DNA of 64,000 bases from Caldilineaceae bacterium (GTDB lineage Bacteria; Chloroflexota; Anaerolineae; Caldilineales; Caldilineaceae). Below are positions 41,548 to 52,300 of the stretch, in pieces. The notes beneath the pieces were generated by a model. That model made no database searches. It was given only the letters and a program-made list of their open reading frames with translations, and was not told the DNA's origin. A program made the position numbers and the translations under genes. The stretch's first letter is position 1. Every line of letters starts with the position of its first letter. The stretch spans positions 124,001 to 188,000 of the forward strand of contig JACKBC010000008.1 of NCBI GenBank assembly GCA_020634755.1, in the 5' to 3' direction.

Positions 41548-44500
41548 ATGGAACAGAACCAAATCACAATTGATGGCAATGAAGCGGCGGCGTATGTCGC
41601 CTATAAAACCAATGAAGTGATTGCCATTTATCCCATTACGCCTGCCTCGCCCATGGGCGAATATGCCGACCTGTGGAGTGCGCACGACGACCTAAACATT
41701 TGGGGCACAACGCCTTTGGTTGCCGAAATGCAGTCGGAAGGCGGCGCCGCCGGAACGGTACACGGTGCATTGCAGACTGGTTCGCTGACCACTACGTTTA
41801 CGGCCAGCCAGGGCCTGCTGCTGATGATGCCCAATATGTATAAAATTGCCGGCGAATTGACCAGTACGGTCTTTCATATTGCCGCCCGCTCCATAGCCGC
41901 ACAAGGGCTATCCATCTTTGGCGATCACAGCGATGTAATGGCGACGCGCGGGGCCGGCTGGGCCATGCTCTTTGCCAACTCTGTGCAGGAAGTAATGGAT
42001 TTTGCGCTCATTTCACAAGCGGCCACGCTGGAAGCGCGCGTCCCGTTTTTGCACGTTTTCGACGGCTTTCGCACCTCTCACGAGATCAGCAAAATCACCA
42101 AGCTGAGCGAAGAGCAGATCCGCGCCATGATTGATGACGATCTGGTGCGCGCACACCGCGCCCGCGCCCTCACGCCGGATAATCCCGTGGTGCGCGGCAC
42201 GGCGCAAAACCCCGATGTCTTCTTCCAGGCCCGCGAGTCGAGCAATCCCTATTACCTGGTCACGCCGGACATTGTGCAAAAGACGATGAATCGCTTTGGC
42301 GAGCTAACGGGCCGCCACTATAAGCTGTTCGACTATGTGGGCGCCGCCGACGCCGAACGCGTACTTGTGATGATGGGCTCGGGCTGCGAAACGGTGGAGG
42401 AAACGGTCAACCACATGCAGAACCAGGGCGAAAAAGTGGGTCTGCTCAAGGTGCGGCTCTACCGTCCGTTTGCCACCCAGCAATTTGTCGATGCGCTGCC
42501 CGCCACAGTGCGCGCGCTGGCCGTGCTGGATCGCACCAAGGAGCCCGGCAGCGCTGGCGAGCCGCTCTATCAAGATGTGGTGACGGCCATTAGTGAGAGT
42601 TTGAGCCAAGGCACAGCGCCCTTTACGGCCATGCCCAAAATTGTGGGCGGTCGCTATGGACTGTCATCCAAAGAGTTTACGCCGGCCATGGTCATGGCCA
42701 TTTTTAACGAGCTGGCGACGGCCAAGCCCAAAAACCATTTCACCATCGGCATTGTGGATGATGTAACCCACACCAGCCTGCCCTTTGACGCTGATGTGGA
42801 TATTGAGTCGGCGGATATGGTGCGGGCCGTCTTTTGGGGCCTGGGCTCGGACGGCACGGTAAGCGCCAACAAAAACTCGATTAAAATCATTGGCGAAGAA
42901 ACCGACAATTTCGCCCAAGGCTACTTTGTATATGACTCGAAAAAAGCGGGCGCGCGCACGATTTCGCACCTGCGTTTTGGGCCGCACCCCATTAAGAGCA
43001 CCTATTTGATCCGCCGGGCCAACTTTGTGGCCGTGCATCAATTTGGCTTTTTGCAGCGCTACAATGTGCTGGAACCAGCGCAGGATGGCGCCACGTTGCT
43101 GATCAATGCACCTTATGCAGCGGACCAAGTGTGGGACCATTTGCCCACAGCGGTGCAGCAGACCATTTTGGATAAAAAGCTGCGTCTGTTTGCCATTGAC
43201 GCCTATCAAGTGGCGCAGGAAATTGGGCTGGGCATTCGCATCAACACCATTATGCAGACCTGTTTCTTCCAGCTCATGGACAGCCTTTCCACACAGGGCG
43301 AGGTGGGCAGCAGCGTGTTGAGCCATGACGAAGCCATTGCGCGCATCAAAGCCGCCATCCGCAAAACGTATGGCAAGCGCGGGGAGGCCATTGTGCGCCA
43401 GAACTTTGCCGCCGTGGACGCGGCGCTGCTGCACATGCATGAGATCTCCGTGCCGGATGCGGTGACCAGCACCATTGATATGCTTGCCACCGTACCTGTG
43501 CTGGCCCCCGAGTTTGTGCAGGAAGTGACGGCGCCCATGTTGGCCGGACAAGGCGATTTGCTGCCGGTGAGCGCGCTGCCGGTGGATGGCACCTATCCCG
43601 TGGGCACCACCCAGTGGGAAAAACGCAACATTGCGCTTGAAGTACCCGAATGGGACCCGGATATCTGCATCCAGTGTGGCAAGTGCGTTATGGTTTGCCC
43701 GCATTCGGTGATCCGCAGCAAGATTGTGGAGCCGGCGCGGCTGGCTGATGCCCCCGACGACTTTCTACATTCCAAGGCGCGCTGGCGCGAGATGAGCGAT
43801 TTGGAATATACGCTGCAAGTGGCGGTGGAAGATTGCACCGGCTGTAGCCTTTGTGTTGAAGTGTGCCCGGCCAAGGACAAACGGGCCGTGGGGCGCAAGG
43901 CCATCAACATGGCGCCGCAACTTCCCCTGCGCGAAAAGGGCATTGAACATTGGGATTACTTCCAGACGCTGCCCGATTATCCACGCCACGCGGCGGTCAA
44001 TGGCGAAGCCATCCAGGGTGAGCATGGCAAGGTGGAAATCGACCTGCTGCCCATCAATTTCACCAATGTAAAAAATGTCCAGCTCTTGGAACCACTCTTT
44101 GAGTTTTCCGGCGCCTGTGCCGGCTGTGGTGAGACGCCCTACTTGAAGCTGATTAGCCAACTTTATGGCGACCGGGCGCTGATTGCCAACGCCACCGGCT
44201 GCTCCAGCATCTATGGGGGCAACCTGCCCACCACGCCGTGGACCAAGAACGACGCCGGTCGCGGTCCGGCTTGGAGCAACTCGCTCTTTGAGGACAACGC
44301 CGAATTTGGCCTGGGCATGCGGCTGACGCTGGACCGCCAGGGCCAATATGCACGCGAGCTGTTGCTGCGTTTAAAAGGGCAGATTGGCGATGAACTGGTC
44401 AACCAGCTGCTCAGCGCCGACCAATCTACCGAAGAAGGTGTGACGCGCCAGCGCCGACGCGTGGCAGAGCTAAAGACGCTGCTGGCGGGCAAAGTGGAAC

Positions 44501-45186
44501 CGGCGGTGCGCGATCTGGTCAGCGTGGCCGATGCGCTGGTGAAAAAGAGCATCTGGATTGTAGGCGGCGACGGCTGGGCCTATGACATTGGCTACGGCGG
44601 GCTGGACCACGTGCTGGCCAGCGGTCGCGATGTGAACATCTTGGTCATGGACACCGAAGTCTATTCGAACACGGGTGGCCAATCGTCCAAGGCCACACCG
44701 CTGGCGGCCGTAGCCAAATTTGCAGCAGGTGGGAAACCCACCCCCAAGAAAGAGCTGGGCATGATGGCCATGAATTATGGCAACGTCTACGTCGCCCAAA
44801 TCGCCATGGGCGCCAGCGACACCCAAACGCTGCGCGCCATTGAAGAAGCCGAATCGTATCACGGGCCATCGCTCGTCATTGCCTATGCGCACTGTATTGC
44901 CCACGGCATCAACATGGCCAAAGGCATGGATCAGCAGAAGCTGGCCGCCCAGTCCGGTCACTGGCCGCTTTATCGATACGACCCGCGCCGCGCCGTGTCT
45001 GGGCAGAACCCGCTTCAGCTCGATTCGCGGGCGCCCAGCATTTCGATTCGCGACTACATTTACAACGAGAATCGCTACCGCGTCCTCACCCAGACCAATG
45101 CCGAAGCCGCCAAAACGCTGCTGGATGACGCGCAGAAATCGGTCGAAAAGCGGTGGCAACGGCTGGAAGCAATGGCGAAAGAGTAA
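41548..45186 (+). CDS. nifJ: Pyruvate:ferredoxin (flavodoxin) oxidoreductase
   Basis: A 1212-residue single-chain PFOR converting pyruvate and CoA to acetyl-CoA, CO2 and reduced ferredoxin. Domains run in the order I-VI of homodimeric enzymes: MEQNQITIDGNEAAAYVAYK at the N-terminus, YPITPASPMGE, the gamma domain, then two [4Fe-4S] sites CIQCGKCVMVCPHSVIR (about 707) and CTGCSLCVEVCPAKD (about 763). The thiamine domain has CAGCGETPY and GDGWAYDIGYGGLDH, and VYSNTGGQSSKATP. ATG 41548 follows AAGGGA; the frame is open from 41464. It implies anaerobic or microaerobic pyruvate use and lies between ppdK and a DHOD-like gene. Confidence 0.97.
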   Translation: MEQNQITIDGNEAAAYVAYKTNEVIAIYPITPASPMGEYADLWSAHDDLNIWGTTPLVAEMQSEGGAAGTVHGALQTGSLTTTFTASQGLLLMMPNMYKIAGELTSTVFHIAARSIAAQGLSIFGDHSDVMATRGAGWAMLFANSVQEVMDFALISQAATLEARVPFLHVFDGFRTSHEISKITKLSEEQIRAMIDDDLVRAHRARALTPDNPVVRGTAQNPDVFFQARESSNPYYLVTPDIVQKTMNRFGELTGRHYKLFDYVGAADAERVLVMMGSGCETVEETVNHMQNQGEKVGLLKVRLYRPFATQQFVDALPATVRALAVLDRTKEPGSAGEPLYQDVVTAISESLSQGTAPFTAMPKIVGGRYGLSSKEFTPAMVMAIFNELATAKPKNHFTIGIVDDVTHTSLPFDADVDIESADMVRAVFWGLGSDGTVSANKNSIKIIGEETDNFAQGYFVYDSKKAGARTISHLRFGPHPIKSTYLIRRANFVAVHQFGFLQRYNVLEPAQDGATLLINAPYAADQVWDHLPTAVQQTILDKKLRLFAIDAYQVAQEIGLGIRINTIMQTCFFQLMDSLSTQGEVGSSVLSHDEAIARIKAAIRKTYGKRGEAIVRQNFAAVDAALLHMHEISVPDAVTSTIDMLATVPVLAPEFVQEVTAPMLAGQGDLLPVSALPVDGTYPVGTTQWEKRNIALEVPEWDPDICIQCGKCVMVCPHSVIRSKIVEPARLADAPDDFLHSKARWREMSDLEYTLQVAVEDCTGCSLCVEVCPAKDKRAVGRKAINMAPQLPLREKGIEHWDYFQTLPDYPRHAAVNGEAIQGEHGKVEIDLLPINFTNVKNVQLLEPLFEFSGACAGCGETPYLKLISQLYGDRALIANATGCSSIYGGNLPTTPWTKNDAGRGPAWSNSLFEDNAEFGLGMRLTLDRQGQYARELLLRLKGQIGDELVNQLLSADQSTEEGVTRQRRRVAELKTLLAGKVEPAVRDLVSVADALVKKSIWIVGGDGWAYDIGYGGLDHVLASGRDVNILVMDTEVYSNTGGQSSKATPLAAVAKFAAGGKPTPKKELGMMAMNYGNVYVAQIAMGASDTQTLRAIEEAESYHGPSLVIAYAHCIAHGINMAKGMDQQKLAAQSGHWPLYRYDPRRAVSGQNPLQLDSRAPSISIRDYIYNENRYRVLTQTNAEAAKTLLDDAQKSVEKRWQRLEAMAKE

Positions 45187-45284
45187 GAGAAGGGCGCAGG
45201 AAGCAGGGGGCGGATGGCCCGCCCTCCCGCCTATTCCCTACTTCCTTCCCTTACTTCCTACTCCCTAGAACAGGAGCATCTTTT

Positions 45285-46313
45285 ATGGACCTCTCAACAA
45301 CCTATATGGGATTAAAGTTAGAACATCCAATTGTGCCATCGGCGTCGCCGCTTTCAGACAGCGTAGACAAGATACGCGCATTGGAAGATGCAGGCGCTGC
45401 GGCCGTTGTCATGTATTCGCTCTTTGAAGAGCAGCTCGAGGGCGAAAGCCATATTTTAGATCATTACATGGATTTTGGCGCCGAGAGTTTTGCCGAAGCG
45501 TTGAGCTATTTCCCCGAAATGGACAGCTACAGCGTGGGGCCGCACGAATATTTGGAGCTGATCCGACAGGCCAAAGACGCGGTGAATATTCCGATTATTG
45601 GCAGCCTCAACGGCATTTCCAGCGGTGGCTGGATTGAATATGCCAAGCAGATTGAACAGGCCGGCGCCGATGGGCTGGAGCTGAATATTTACTATATTCC
45701 CACCGACCCAACCATGCCGGGTGTGGAGGTGGAAAAACAATATATGAATGTGGTGCGCGAGGTAAAACAGCGCGTCTCCATTCCGGTGGCGGTAAAGGTC
45801 GGGCCCTTCTTTAGCGCCTTTGCCAACATGGCCGCGCAGATTCATCTGGCCGGCGCCGATGCGCTGGTGCTTTTTAACCGCTTCTATCAACCCGATCTGG
45901 ATCTAGAATATCTGGAGGTGACGCCCAATCTGGTGTTGAGTTCGCGCCATGAACTGCGGCTGCCGCTGCGCTGGACGGCCATCCTCTTTGGCCGCGTGCC
46001 CATAGACATGGCCATTACCAGTGGCGTACACACCCATGAAGACGTGCTCAAAGGCATGATGGCTGGCGCCAAGGTGACCATGTTGGCTTCTGAGCTATTG
46101 CGCAATGGCATTGAGCGTATGGGCCAGATTCGCGCCGAACTGGTCAACTGGATGGAAGAACATGAATATGAATCAATTGCGCAGATGCAAGGCAGCATGA
46201 GCCAAATAAACGTGGCCGATCCGGCTGCCTTTGAACGAGCAAATTATATGAAGATGCTCCAATCGTGGCGCCTGGACCCGGCTGGATTAGCGTTGCGACA
46301 GGTTGAAATATAG
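45285..46313 (+). CDS. Dihydroorotate dehydrogenase-like flavoprotein
   Basis: A 342-residue FMN-binding TIM barrel related to class 1 dihydroorotate dehydrogenase. MDLSTTYMGLKLEHPIVPSA, IPIIGSLNGISSGGWIEYA and VAVKVGPFFSAF are the family blocks. The region that in true PyrD enzymes holds the NxSCPN loop with the catalytic base reads LNIYYIPTDPTMPG instead, so it probably does not oxidise dihydroorotate. Genes of this subfamily often sit beside nifJ, suggesting a role in ferredoxin- or NAD-coupled electron transfer. AGGAG lies ten bases before the ATG. The spacer to nifJ is 98 bp of low-complexity sequence. Confidence 0.85.
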   Translation: MDLSTTYMGLKLEHPIVPSASPLSDSVDKIRALEDAGAAAVVMYSLFEEQLEGESHILDHYMDFGAESFAEALSYFPEMDSYSVGPHEYLELIRQAKDAVNIPIIGSLNGISSGGWIEYAKQIEQAGADGLELNIYYIPTDPTMPGVEVEKQYMNVVREVKQRVSIPVAVKVGPFFSAFANMAAQIHLAGADALVLFNRFYQPDLDLEYLEVTPNLVLSSRHELRLPLRWTAILFGRVPIDMAITSGVHTHEDVLKGMMAGAKVTMLASELLRNGIERMGQIRAELVNWMEEHEYESIAQMQGSMSQINVADPAAFERANYMKMLQSWRLDPAGLALRQVEI

Positions 46314-46321
46314 GGTATAAT
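46293..46321 (+). promoter_or_regulatory. hpf promoter with a long leader
   Basis: TTGCGA (46293-46298), a 17-bp spacer and TATAAT (46316-46321) overlap the end of the DHOD-like gene. This leaves a leader of about 265 bases before hpf that contains an inverted pair CACTGGTGGCGCGCAA/TTGCGCAGCGCCAGTG (about 46338-46410). Confidence 0.55.
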
Positions 46322-46592
46322 ATGTACAACTTACGCAGCACTGGTGGCGCGCAATGACAGAAAGGTCTTGCCAACCAAGCGGTCTTTATGCTGGAGTTGC
46401 GCAGCGCCAGTGGTGGCCAGAAAAGCAAAGGAATGATGACCCGGAATTTTTGCTCTCGGCCTGCATAAGTCCGTATGAACATATGAATAGATGCTTTATT
46501 CATCAAGCCCTATCCGGCGGCTTACGATTAGATGTAATTGTGCATCGCCCGGAACACAGCCGCCGTAACCACCGCAGTAGAGGAGGGATTTC

Positions 46593-47186
46593 ATGAATTT
46601 AGTTGTGAGTGGTCGCAATTTTGATGTCCACGAACCCATTCGGGAATTTGTGGAACAGAAGGTAGGAAAACTAGAGAAACATCTGTCAAATCTGTCGGAT
46701 GTGCGCGCCGAATTGACCGTGAACAAGGCCAAGGCCATGCAGGACCACTTTACCTGTCAGATTACAACCTGGTCCAATGGCCGCATCTTGCGTGCGGAGG
46801 ATTCCCATGGCGACATCCACACGGCCATCACCGGCGCCGTGGATAAGCTTTCCCGTCAGATTGAAAAGGTAAAGGGGCGCCGTAAACATCACGGTCGTAA
46901 ATCGCTGGCGGTTAATACAGTGGCGGCGCTGGAAGCGGCAGCCCATGTACAGGAAGAAACGACGGCTGCGCCAACAACCGATCTGGATTTCGGCGGCTTT
47001 GAAGAGATTGTGCGCCGCAAGCAGTTTACCGTACAGACCATGACCGAAGAAGACGCCATTGATCAGATGGAGCTGCTGGGCCACGACTTCTTTCTGTTTC
47101 GCGATTCAATTGTCGATGCACTCCACCTCATCTATCGACGCAAAGATGGGCACTACGGCGTGCTGGAGCCACAGCTGCCGGCCTAG
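46593..47186 (+). CDS. hpf: Ribosome hibernation promoting factor, long form
   Basis: A 197-residue long-form HPF that drives formation of inactive 100S ribosome dimers in stress or stationary phase. The N-terminal S30AE domain (1-105) starts MNLVVSGRNFDVHEPIREFV and has the basic end KVKGRRKHHGRKS that contacts the 30S decoding region. The C-terminal dimerisation domain is at about 140-197: EIVRRKQFTVQTMTEEDAID and FFLFRDSIVDALHLIYRRKD. A linker of about 35 residues joins them. GAGGAGGGA lies six bases before the ATG. It has its own promoter and a strong terminator, so it is monocistronic. Confidence 0.95.
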   Translation: MNLVVSGRNFDVHEPIREFVEQKVGKLEKHLSNLSDVRAELTVNKAKAMQDHFTCQITTWSNGRILRAEDSHGDIHTAITGAVDKLSRQIEKVKGRRKHHGRKSLAVNTVAALEAAAHVQEETTAAPTTDLDFGGFEEIVRRKQFTVQTMTEEDAIDQMELLGHDFFLFRDSIVDALHLIYRRKDGHYGVLEPQLPA

Positions 47187-47210
47187 CTTGTTTATTTGCC
47201 ACTGAACAAA

Positions 47211-47247
47211 AACGCTCCAAATCCGCTTGAGATTTGGAGCGTTTTTT
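47211..47247 (+). terminator. hpf terminator
   Basis: AACGCTCCAAATC (47211-47223) pairs perfectly with GATTTGGAGCGTT (47231-47243), followed by a T-run to 47247. It is an intrinsic terminator 24 bases past the hpf stop. Confidence 0.92.
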
Positions 47248-47316
47248 ATAGCAATTCGGCTGTTGCCGGCGCGCCAGCCGCGTTTAGGTTTGTACCTCCT
47301 GCGTTACCTTTTCCCT

Positions 47317-48456
47317 TTACCCAAAACGCCCCAACCGAAATGGCGCCAGCAGCTCCACCGCCGTTCCATCCACCAGCTCAATGGCTGCCAACTCGCCGAT
47401 GATGGGAGCCAGAGTCACGCCGCTGTGGGTAGTAGCCAGGTAGAGGTTGGTTACGTCATCGGCAAAGCCAATCACCGGATGGCCATCTTTGGGAATGGGA
47501 CGACGACCGCGGCGCACGTGATCCACCTGGGCGTCGGCCAGGGCGGGCACATACTCGGCGGCATCGGCCACAATTTGGGCCACTTGAGCATCATCACCGC
47601 CACGGTCGCCTTGCGAATAGTTATCGCGGCCGCTGCCCTGCACCATGACCGAGCCGTCGGCAAACTGACGGAAATTGACGTGTGGCTGCTTGTCGCGCGG
47701 CGAATGCAGCACGGCAATGTTTTGGAACAGGCGCGGTAACGGCTTGGTGATGATGGTGGCGCCAAAGGTATGATACTGCGGCAGCTCTACACCCGCCAGG
47801 CCGGCCAATTGTGCCGTGTCCGCACCACCCGCCAGCACCACGGCGTCACACGGAATGCGGCTGTCGCCAATCTGCACGGCGCGCACGGTCTGCGGTCCCG
47901 CCTTCGTTTGCGCTAATTCAAAACCGGTTACGGCGGTTTGCATACAGATTTCGGCGCCCGCTTGCGTCAACGCAGCCACGGCGGCGGTCACCACATCCGC
48001 CGTATTCACCTGCCCTTCCAAATCTGAATAGGAAGCCAGCACGAGCCCTTCCGCGTTAAGTTCGGGCTCCATCCGCGCCACCTCGGCCCCATCCACCAGG
48101 CGCGTGGGATAGCCCCAGCTTTGCAGCTGACGCGCGCGGCTGACCAAGTCGTCGGCCCCGGCTTGCGTAACGGCCCAACGCAGCTCACCGCCCCACGTAA
48201 TCTCTATGCCCAAGCGGCGGGCAAAGCGCGCCCACATGTCAAGTGAGCGCCGATTCAGATCGTGATAGTTGAACGGTTCCTTGCCATAGGCATTGATCCA
48301 GGCAAATGAGAGCCGCGTGGCCCCCTGTCCCGGCGTTGCGGCATCCACCAACGTAATCTGTGCGCCGCGCCGTGCGGCGTGAAATGCCACCGAACAGCCC
48401 AGAATGCCCGCGCCAACAACCACAATATGCGGTTTGCGTAGCGTAAAGTTTGCCAT
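47317..48456 (-). CDS. FAD-dependent oxidoreductase of the DAO family
   Basis: A 379-residue flavoenzyme of the D-amino-acid oxidase superfamily (glycine/sarcosine oxidase-like). The FAD dinucleotide loop is VVVGAGILGCSVAFHAARRG; the second conserved stretch is DAATPGQGATRLSFAWINAY and the C-terminal FAD contact GRRPIPKDGHPVIGF with ATTHSGVTLAPIIGEL. It probably oxidises an amino acid or other amine; the substrate is unknown. The start at 48456 is favoured by AAGGAG upstream; the longer frame to 48540 would run through the MITE at 48499. It is convergent with hpf. Confidence 0.88.
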   Translation of the reverse strand: MANFTLRKPHIVVVGAGILGCSVAFHAARRGAQITLVDAATPGQGATRLSFAWINAYGKEPFNYHDLNRRSLDMWARFARRLGIEITWGGELRWAVTQAGADDLVSRARQLQSWGYPTRLVDGAEVARMEPELNAEGLVLASYSDLEGQVNTADVVTAAVAALTQAGAEICMQTAVTGFELAQTKAGPQTVRAVQIGDSRIPCDAVVLAGGADTAQLAGLAGVELPQYHTFGATIITKPLPRLFQNIAVLHSPRDKQPHVNFRQFADGSVMVQGSGRDNYSQGDRGGDDAQVAQIVADAAEYVPALADAQVDHVRRGRRPIPKDGHPVIGFADDVTNLYLATTHSGVTLAPIIGELAAIELVDGTAVELLAPFRLGRFG

Positions 48457-48498
48457 TTGCGAATTTGCTCCTTTTTGGTGAGTGGGAAAGTAGGAAGT

Positions 48499-48611
48499 CA
48501 ATATCATTAAGTTAGCGAAAAGTGCGTCGCACGGTGTCAACCATTTTGGTCCTAGTATTCGAATGGCATACCGTGCGTCGCACTTGAAGCGGCCTTAACT
48601 AAATGACATTG
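48499..48611 (-). mobile_element. 113-bp MITE, copy 2, with target duplication
   Basis: A reverse-oriented copy of 20699-20811, same length and about 88% identical. The flanks AGTAGGAAGT (48489-48498) and AGTAGGAAGT (48612-48621) are a perfect ten-base target duplication, although the right-hand flank continues into similar AGTAGG-type sequence. Confidence 0.85.
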
Positions 48612-48672
48612 AGTAGGAAGTAGGAGGACTGTCCATCCTACTCCCTACTCCCTACTTCTTACTTGCTAAGTA

Positions 48673-49203
48673 TCACGGCTGCGGCGGCCATGGCCGCAAT
48701 TCATCGCTGGCCCGCCAGGTATTGACCCACTCCGGCGTCTCGGGGATCCAATTTTCCACCGGGATCTCGTTACGCAATTCCGCAATGAGAATGGCCTTGC
48801 CTTTACCCGTAATGCCTGTGCGCAGCAGGATGGATGACGTAGGCTCTCCCTTCACCCACATGGATTGGGCCACATATATCCAGCGCTCCTCCGCCCCTAC
48901 CATTTGCGTGCGAATGGTGATTTGATCAAACAGCTGCACGCGCCGCCGGTAGCGCACCGATCCACCGGCCACCACCAATCCCCAGCGCTTACGACGCAGC
49001 ACGCTGGCCAATCCCGTGCGGATGGCCAGATCAAAGCGGCCCAGATCGTATAGAGTCAACACGCGCCCATTATTTAGCTCCAGAAATAGATCAATGTCCC
49101 AGGGCATACAGCGCACCGTAGTTTCACAAACAGCATCTGCATGCAATGGTTTCGCGACCAATGCTTTTATAACCACGGTGATAAATCGGATCAATGGATA
49201 CAT
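48673..49203 (-). CDS. Thioesterase-like hot-dog fold protein
   Basis: A 176-residue protein resembling the acyl-CoA thioesterase/Them6 type of hot-dog proteins. The pattern TTVRCMPWDIDLFLELNNGR followed by VLTLYDLGRFDLAIRTGL matches the helix-wrapping core with the usual D/N and E/D positions, and SVRYRRRVQLFDQITIRTQM and ITGKGKAILIAELRNEI are the outer strands. Substrate is unknown. The start at 49203 has AAGG seven bases upstream; the frame is open to 49290. It is 14 bases after the giant STAND gene on the same strand if the upstream reading is used, so they may be co-transcribed. Confidence 0.7.
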   Translation of the reverse strand: MYPLIRFITVVIKALVAKPLHADAVCETTVRCMPWDIDLFLELNNGRVLTLYDLGRFDLAIRTGLASVLRRKRWGLVVAGGSVRYRRRVQLFDQITIRTQMVGAEERWIYVAQSMWVKGEPTSSILLRTGITGKGKAILIAELRNEIPVENWIPETPEWVNTWRASDELRPWPPQP

Positions 49204-49304
49204 GGCGTGCCTTACGTATTGCAATTTTGCCTGCATGATGAAGATATAGGGCGAGCGGGATCGACTGGTCCCGTTGCGACTTCTCGCCAAGAATGCGGTA
49301 ATGC

Positions 49305-52300
49305 TTATCCCTCATGGCTCGATGCTTGCGCCCACAGCGCTTGAGCCACATGTTCAATGCCGGCGCGCAGGTGACGGCGGTAGGTGCTGAAGGGTACATC
49401 CAGCAATTCGGCCGCCTGTTCTTGGGTGGCGGCGGGCTGGAAATAGGTGTGATGCAACGCCCGAAACAGCTTATTCTGGCGCGGCGTTTGCTGCAATGGT
49501 TCCGCCGCCTGGCGCAGCAAGGTACGCAGCGCAGCCAAGCGCGCCGCTTCGTCGCCATTAGCGCCGGCTCGTTGCACCACCAGGTGCGACCGCAGCAGCG
49601 GATTGGTGCGCAGTGCGTTGGCATCGTGCAGCGTGCGCAAGGCATCCCCCACTGCTTGCGCAAATTCCGCTTCACTCAGCGTAGAAACATCCATTTTCAA
49701 GTCGAGCTGCGCGTGAGGCAGCCCGGCAGCAATTTCACGCTCGGCAAAGAGGGAAAGCCAGGGAAACGGCCCCATGACCCGCCAATCGTGACCAAAAACG
49801 CCGTAGCGCCGTTCATCCACAGCAAAATCAGCCGCCTCCAGCCGGTGCATGTCGGCGTGGGCAAAGATGCCGCGCCAGAATTCAGGCTGCGCACAGGGCA
49901 GAAACGTATGGGCCAGCCGCGGTGTGGAGAGATAGTGTTGCACCATGGCCACAAAAATGCGGCTCTGCACCGGCGAAACACGCTGATAGGTCGACCGCGC
50001 CATCCAAAAACGAAAGAGCGTGGCGCGCTCGTCACTTTGGAGCGGGGCGGCTTTTTCAAGCATACCCCAAGCCGCGGTAGCTGCCGGATCCAGTTGACGT
50101 TCGCCAGCATCGAGTTTTTCCAGCGCCAGCAGCATGAGAAAGCCCTCCACGCGGCCAGATGCATCGCGAAAGACAATTGTTTGCGACGCCGGATGAGTCG
50201 ACCAGTGAGCGGCCAGCCGCGCCGACTCTTGCCCTTCGTGTTGCTCCACCAGATCCACAATTTCCTCATGCTCATCGGGTGCAGCCAAATCGGCAAAAAC
50301 GGACGTGTTTTCCTGCCAAGCAAAAAAGGAACTCAACACGGGACTGTTGCGATGCAGAAAGATATACTCGTGCAGAATGCGCTGCTGCTTGGGCGCGTTG
50401 ACGCTTTGCAAAAATTCGCGCATGTAGTAGGCACGGGCCCGACCATGTAGATCGGCATAGCGGGCGCGGTTGCGCCAGCGCAGATCGGCGCAAATGGTTT
50501 CTCGCGCCAAGTCGTGGGGGAAGAGGCCGCCCTCGTCGGCATCCATAAACGAAAGGCTGCGCAGCCAGGCAAAGACCAGAGTCGCCTCGTCCCCAATAAT
50601 CGCGGCCAGTAACCGCTCGTCCAGCAAGCGCACCATGGCGCACGCCTCCAGCCCCATGCGGTGGACCGGGCTGGGCACGTGGTCCACAAAGCGCTCGACT
50701 AGGGCGGCAATCAGATCCGGCGCTGATTCGGGGCGAAAGGCCACACCCGAATGGTGGCCATGTAGATCGGCAAAGAGCGAGAGAGCCAGCGGATGACCGT
50801 GGGTAAAATCAAGAATGGCCGGATGCTGTTCGACCGGAATCTGGCGCCGCGCCAGATAATCAGCACTCTCGGTGGGTTCCAGATTGCCCAATGGCACAAA
50901 GCGTACAAACGGTTGCCAACCTGGGTCGCTGCGCCATTCAACCGCTGGTGGCTTGCGGCTGGCAAAAACGGTTAGCATTGTGGCCGGCAGTTGAGGCAGA
51001 AACTCATCGCGCAGCCAGCCATCCAGCGGCGTCAGCAGTTCGGCGGTATCAATCAAGAACAGATGCGGTCCGCGGGCAGCCAAAAGCTGCGGCCAGGCCG
51101 GCGCCTGGGCGGGCGCCACCCCCAGCGCAGCGCGCAGCGCGCCCTCGAAAACAGGCGGCGATGGATCAATATTGCGCGCATCCATCTGAATTGCAGTCCA
51201 ACCGGCATCGCGGGCCAGGCGGGCAAATTCATGCAGCAAGGTGGTTTTGCCCACGCCGCCCGGTCCGTAAATCTGCAAGATATTAAAGGGCAACTCGTCG
51301 GCATGAAGGGCCTGGTGCATGAGTGTGCGCTCGGCGGTGCGCCCTACAAATTGGGTGCGGCGGGCCTGCACCAATCGTTCTTTCAATGCAACTACTTTAG
51401 GTTGCGGCATGTCATCGCGTGCGGAAGCTCTGCCGGAATCATTGTCCTGTGGCGCAACCATGCGGACAGCCGAGGCAGCCAATGACGCGCTGGCGTCAGC
51501 CGTCAGATCATCATGACTGGCCGCTTCATGTTGCGCATCTACATGTTGCGCATTTACATGTTTCACATCTAATAGACTGGAGGCCAAGGAGATAGCCCAT
51601 TGCGAGGCCGTTACCAGCGGTTCCTGCGCAATGGGGTCGAAATATGCGGCGGCAATGGTGGGTTGTTGCTGAGCGCTGGCAATATGCGCCCTGCCCAATT
51701 GGGCTAGGATGTACGGCATGTACGCCTGAATGGACTGAGCAATTTCCGCCGCCTGCTGCAAATGGGCGTGTGCCTCTGCGTCATCACCCAGCCTGTGCGC
51801 GGCCAGCCCAAGTAGCGCGTGAGCCTGCCCCAATTCATCGCGCTGGCCCAGCTCCGCATAAATTTCCGCACATTCGGTCAGATGGGTGTGCGCGGTAGCC
51901 GCATCGCTTGTCAACGTGGACCACCCCAGCACCAGCAGCGCATAGGCCACACCGCGTTGCGCATGACCGGCGCGAAAATGAGTAAGCACGCGCCGCGCCT
52001 GTTCTTGGGCCTGCGCATATTGGCCCAAATGCAGCCGGGCCAGCGCCTCAATGGCTTGGATAAAGGCGCATGGCTCTGCCATGCCCAGGTTGAGGTAAAT
52101 GGTGCAGGCTTCTTGCAATGGCTCCCGCGCGGCGGCCAATTGCCCCAACCCAATGCGTACTTCCCCTAATTTGCCCAAACTGGCGGCCACGCCCACGCGA
52201 TCACCTTTGCGCTGCGCCATTTCGATGCTCTCGCGAATGAGCTGCTCGGCCTGTGCCAAATCGCCCTGGTAGAGCGCCACACCGCCCACCGACCGCAATG

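Noticed and set aside
42664..43704. A 346-codon minus-strand frame inside nifJ
   Set aside because: The plus strand encodes a complete PFOR; the minus frame lacks any family pattern.
46354..46596. An 80-codon frame in the hpf leader
   Set aside because: No ribosome binding site and no recognisable sequence; it overlaps the hpf start out of frame.
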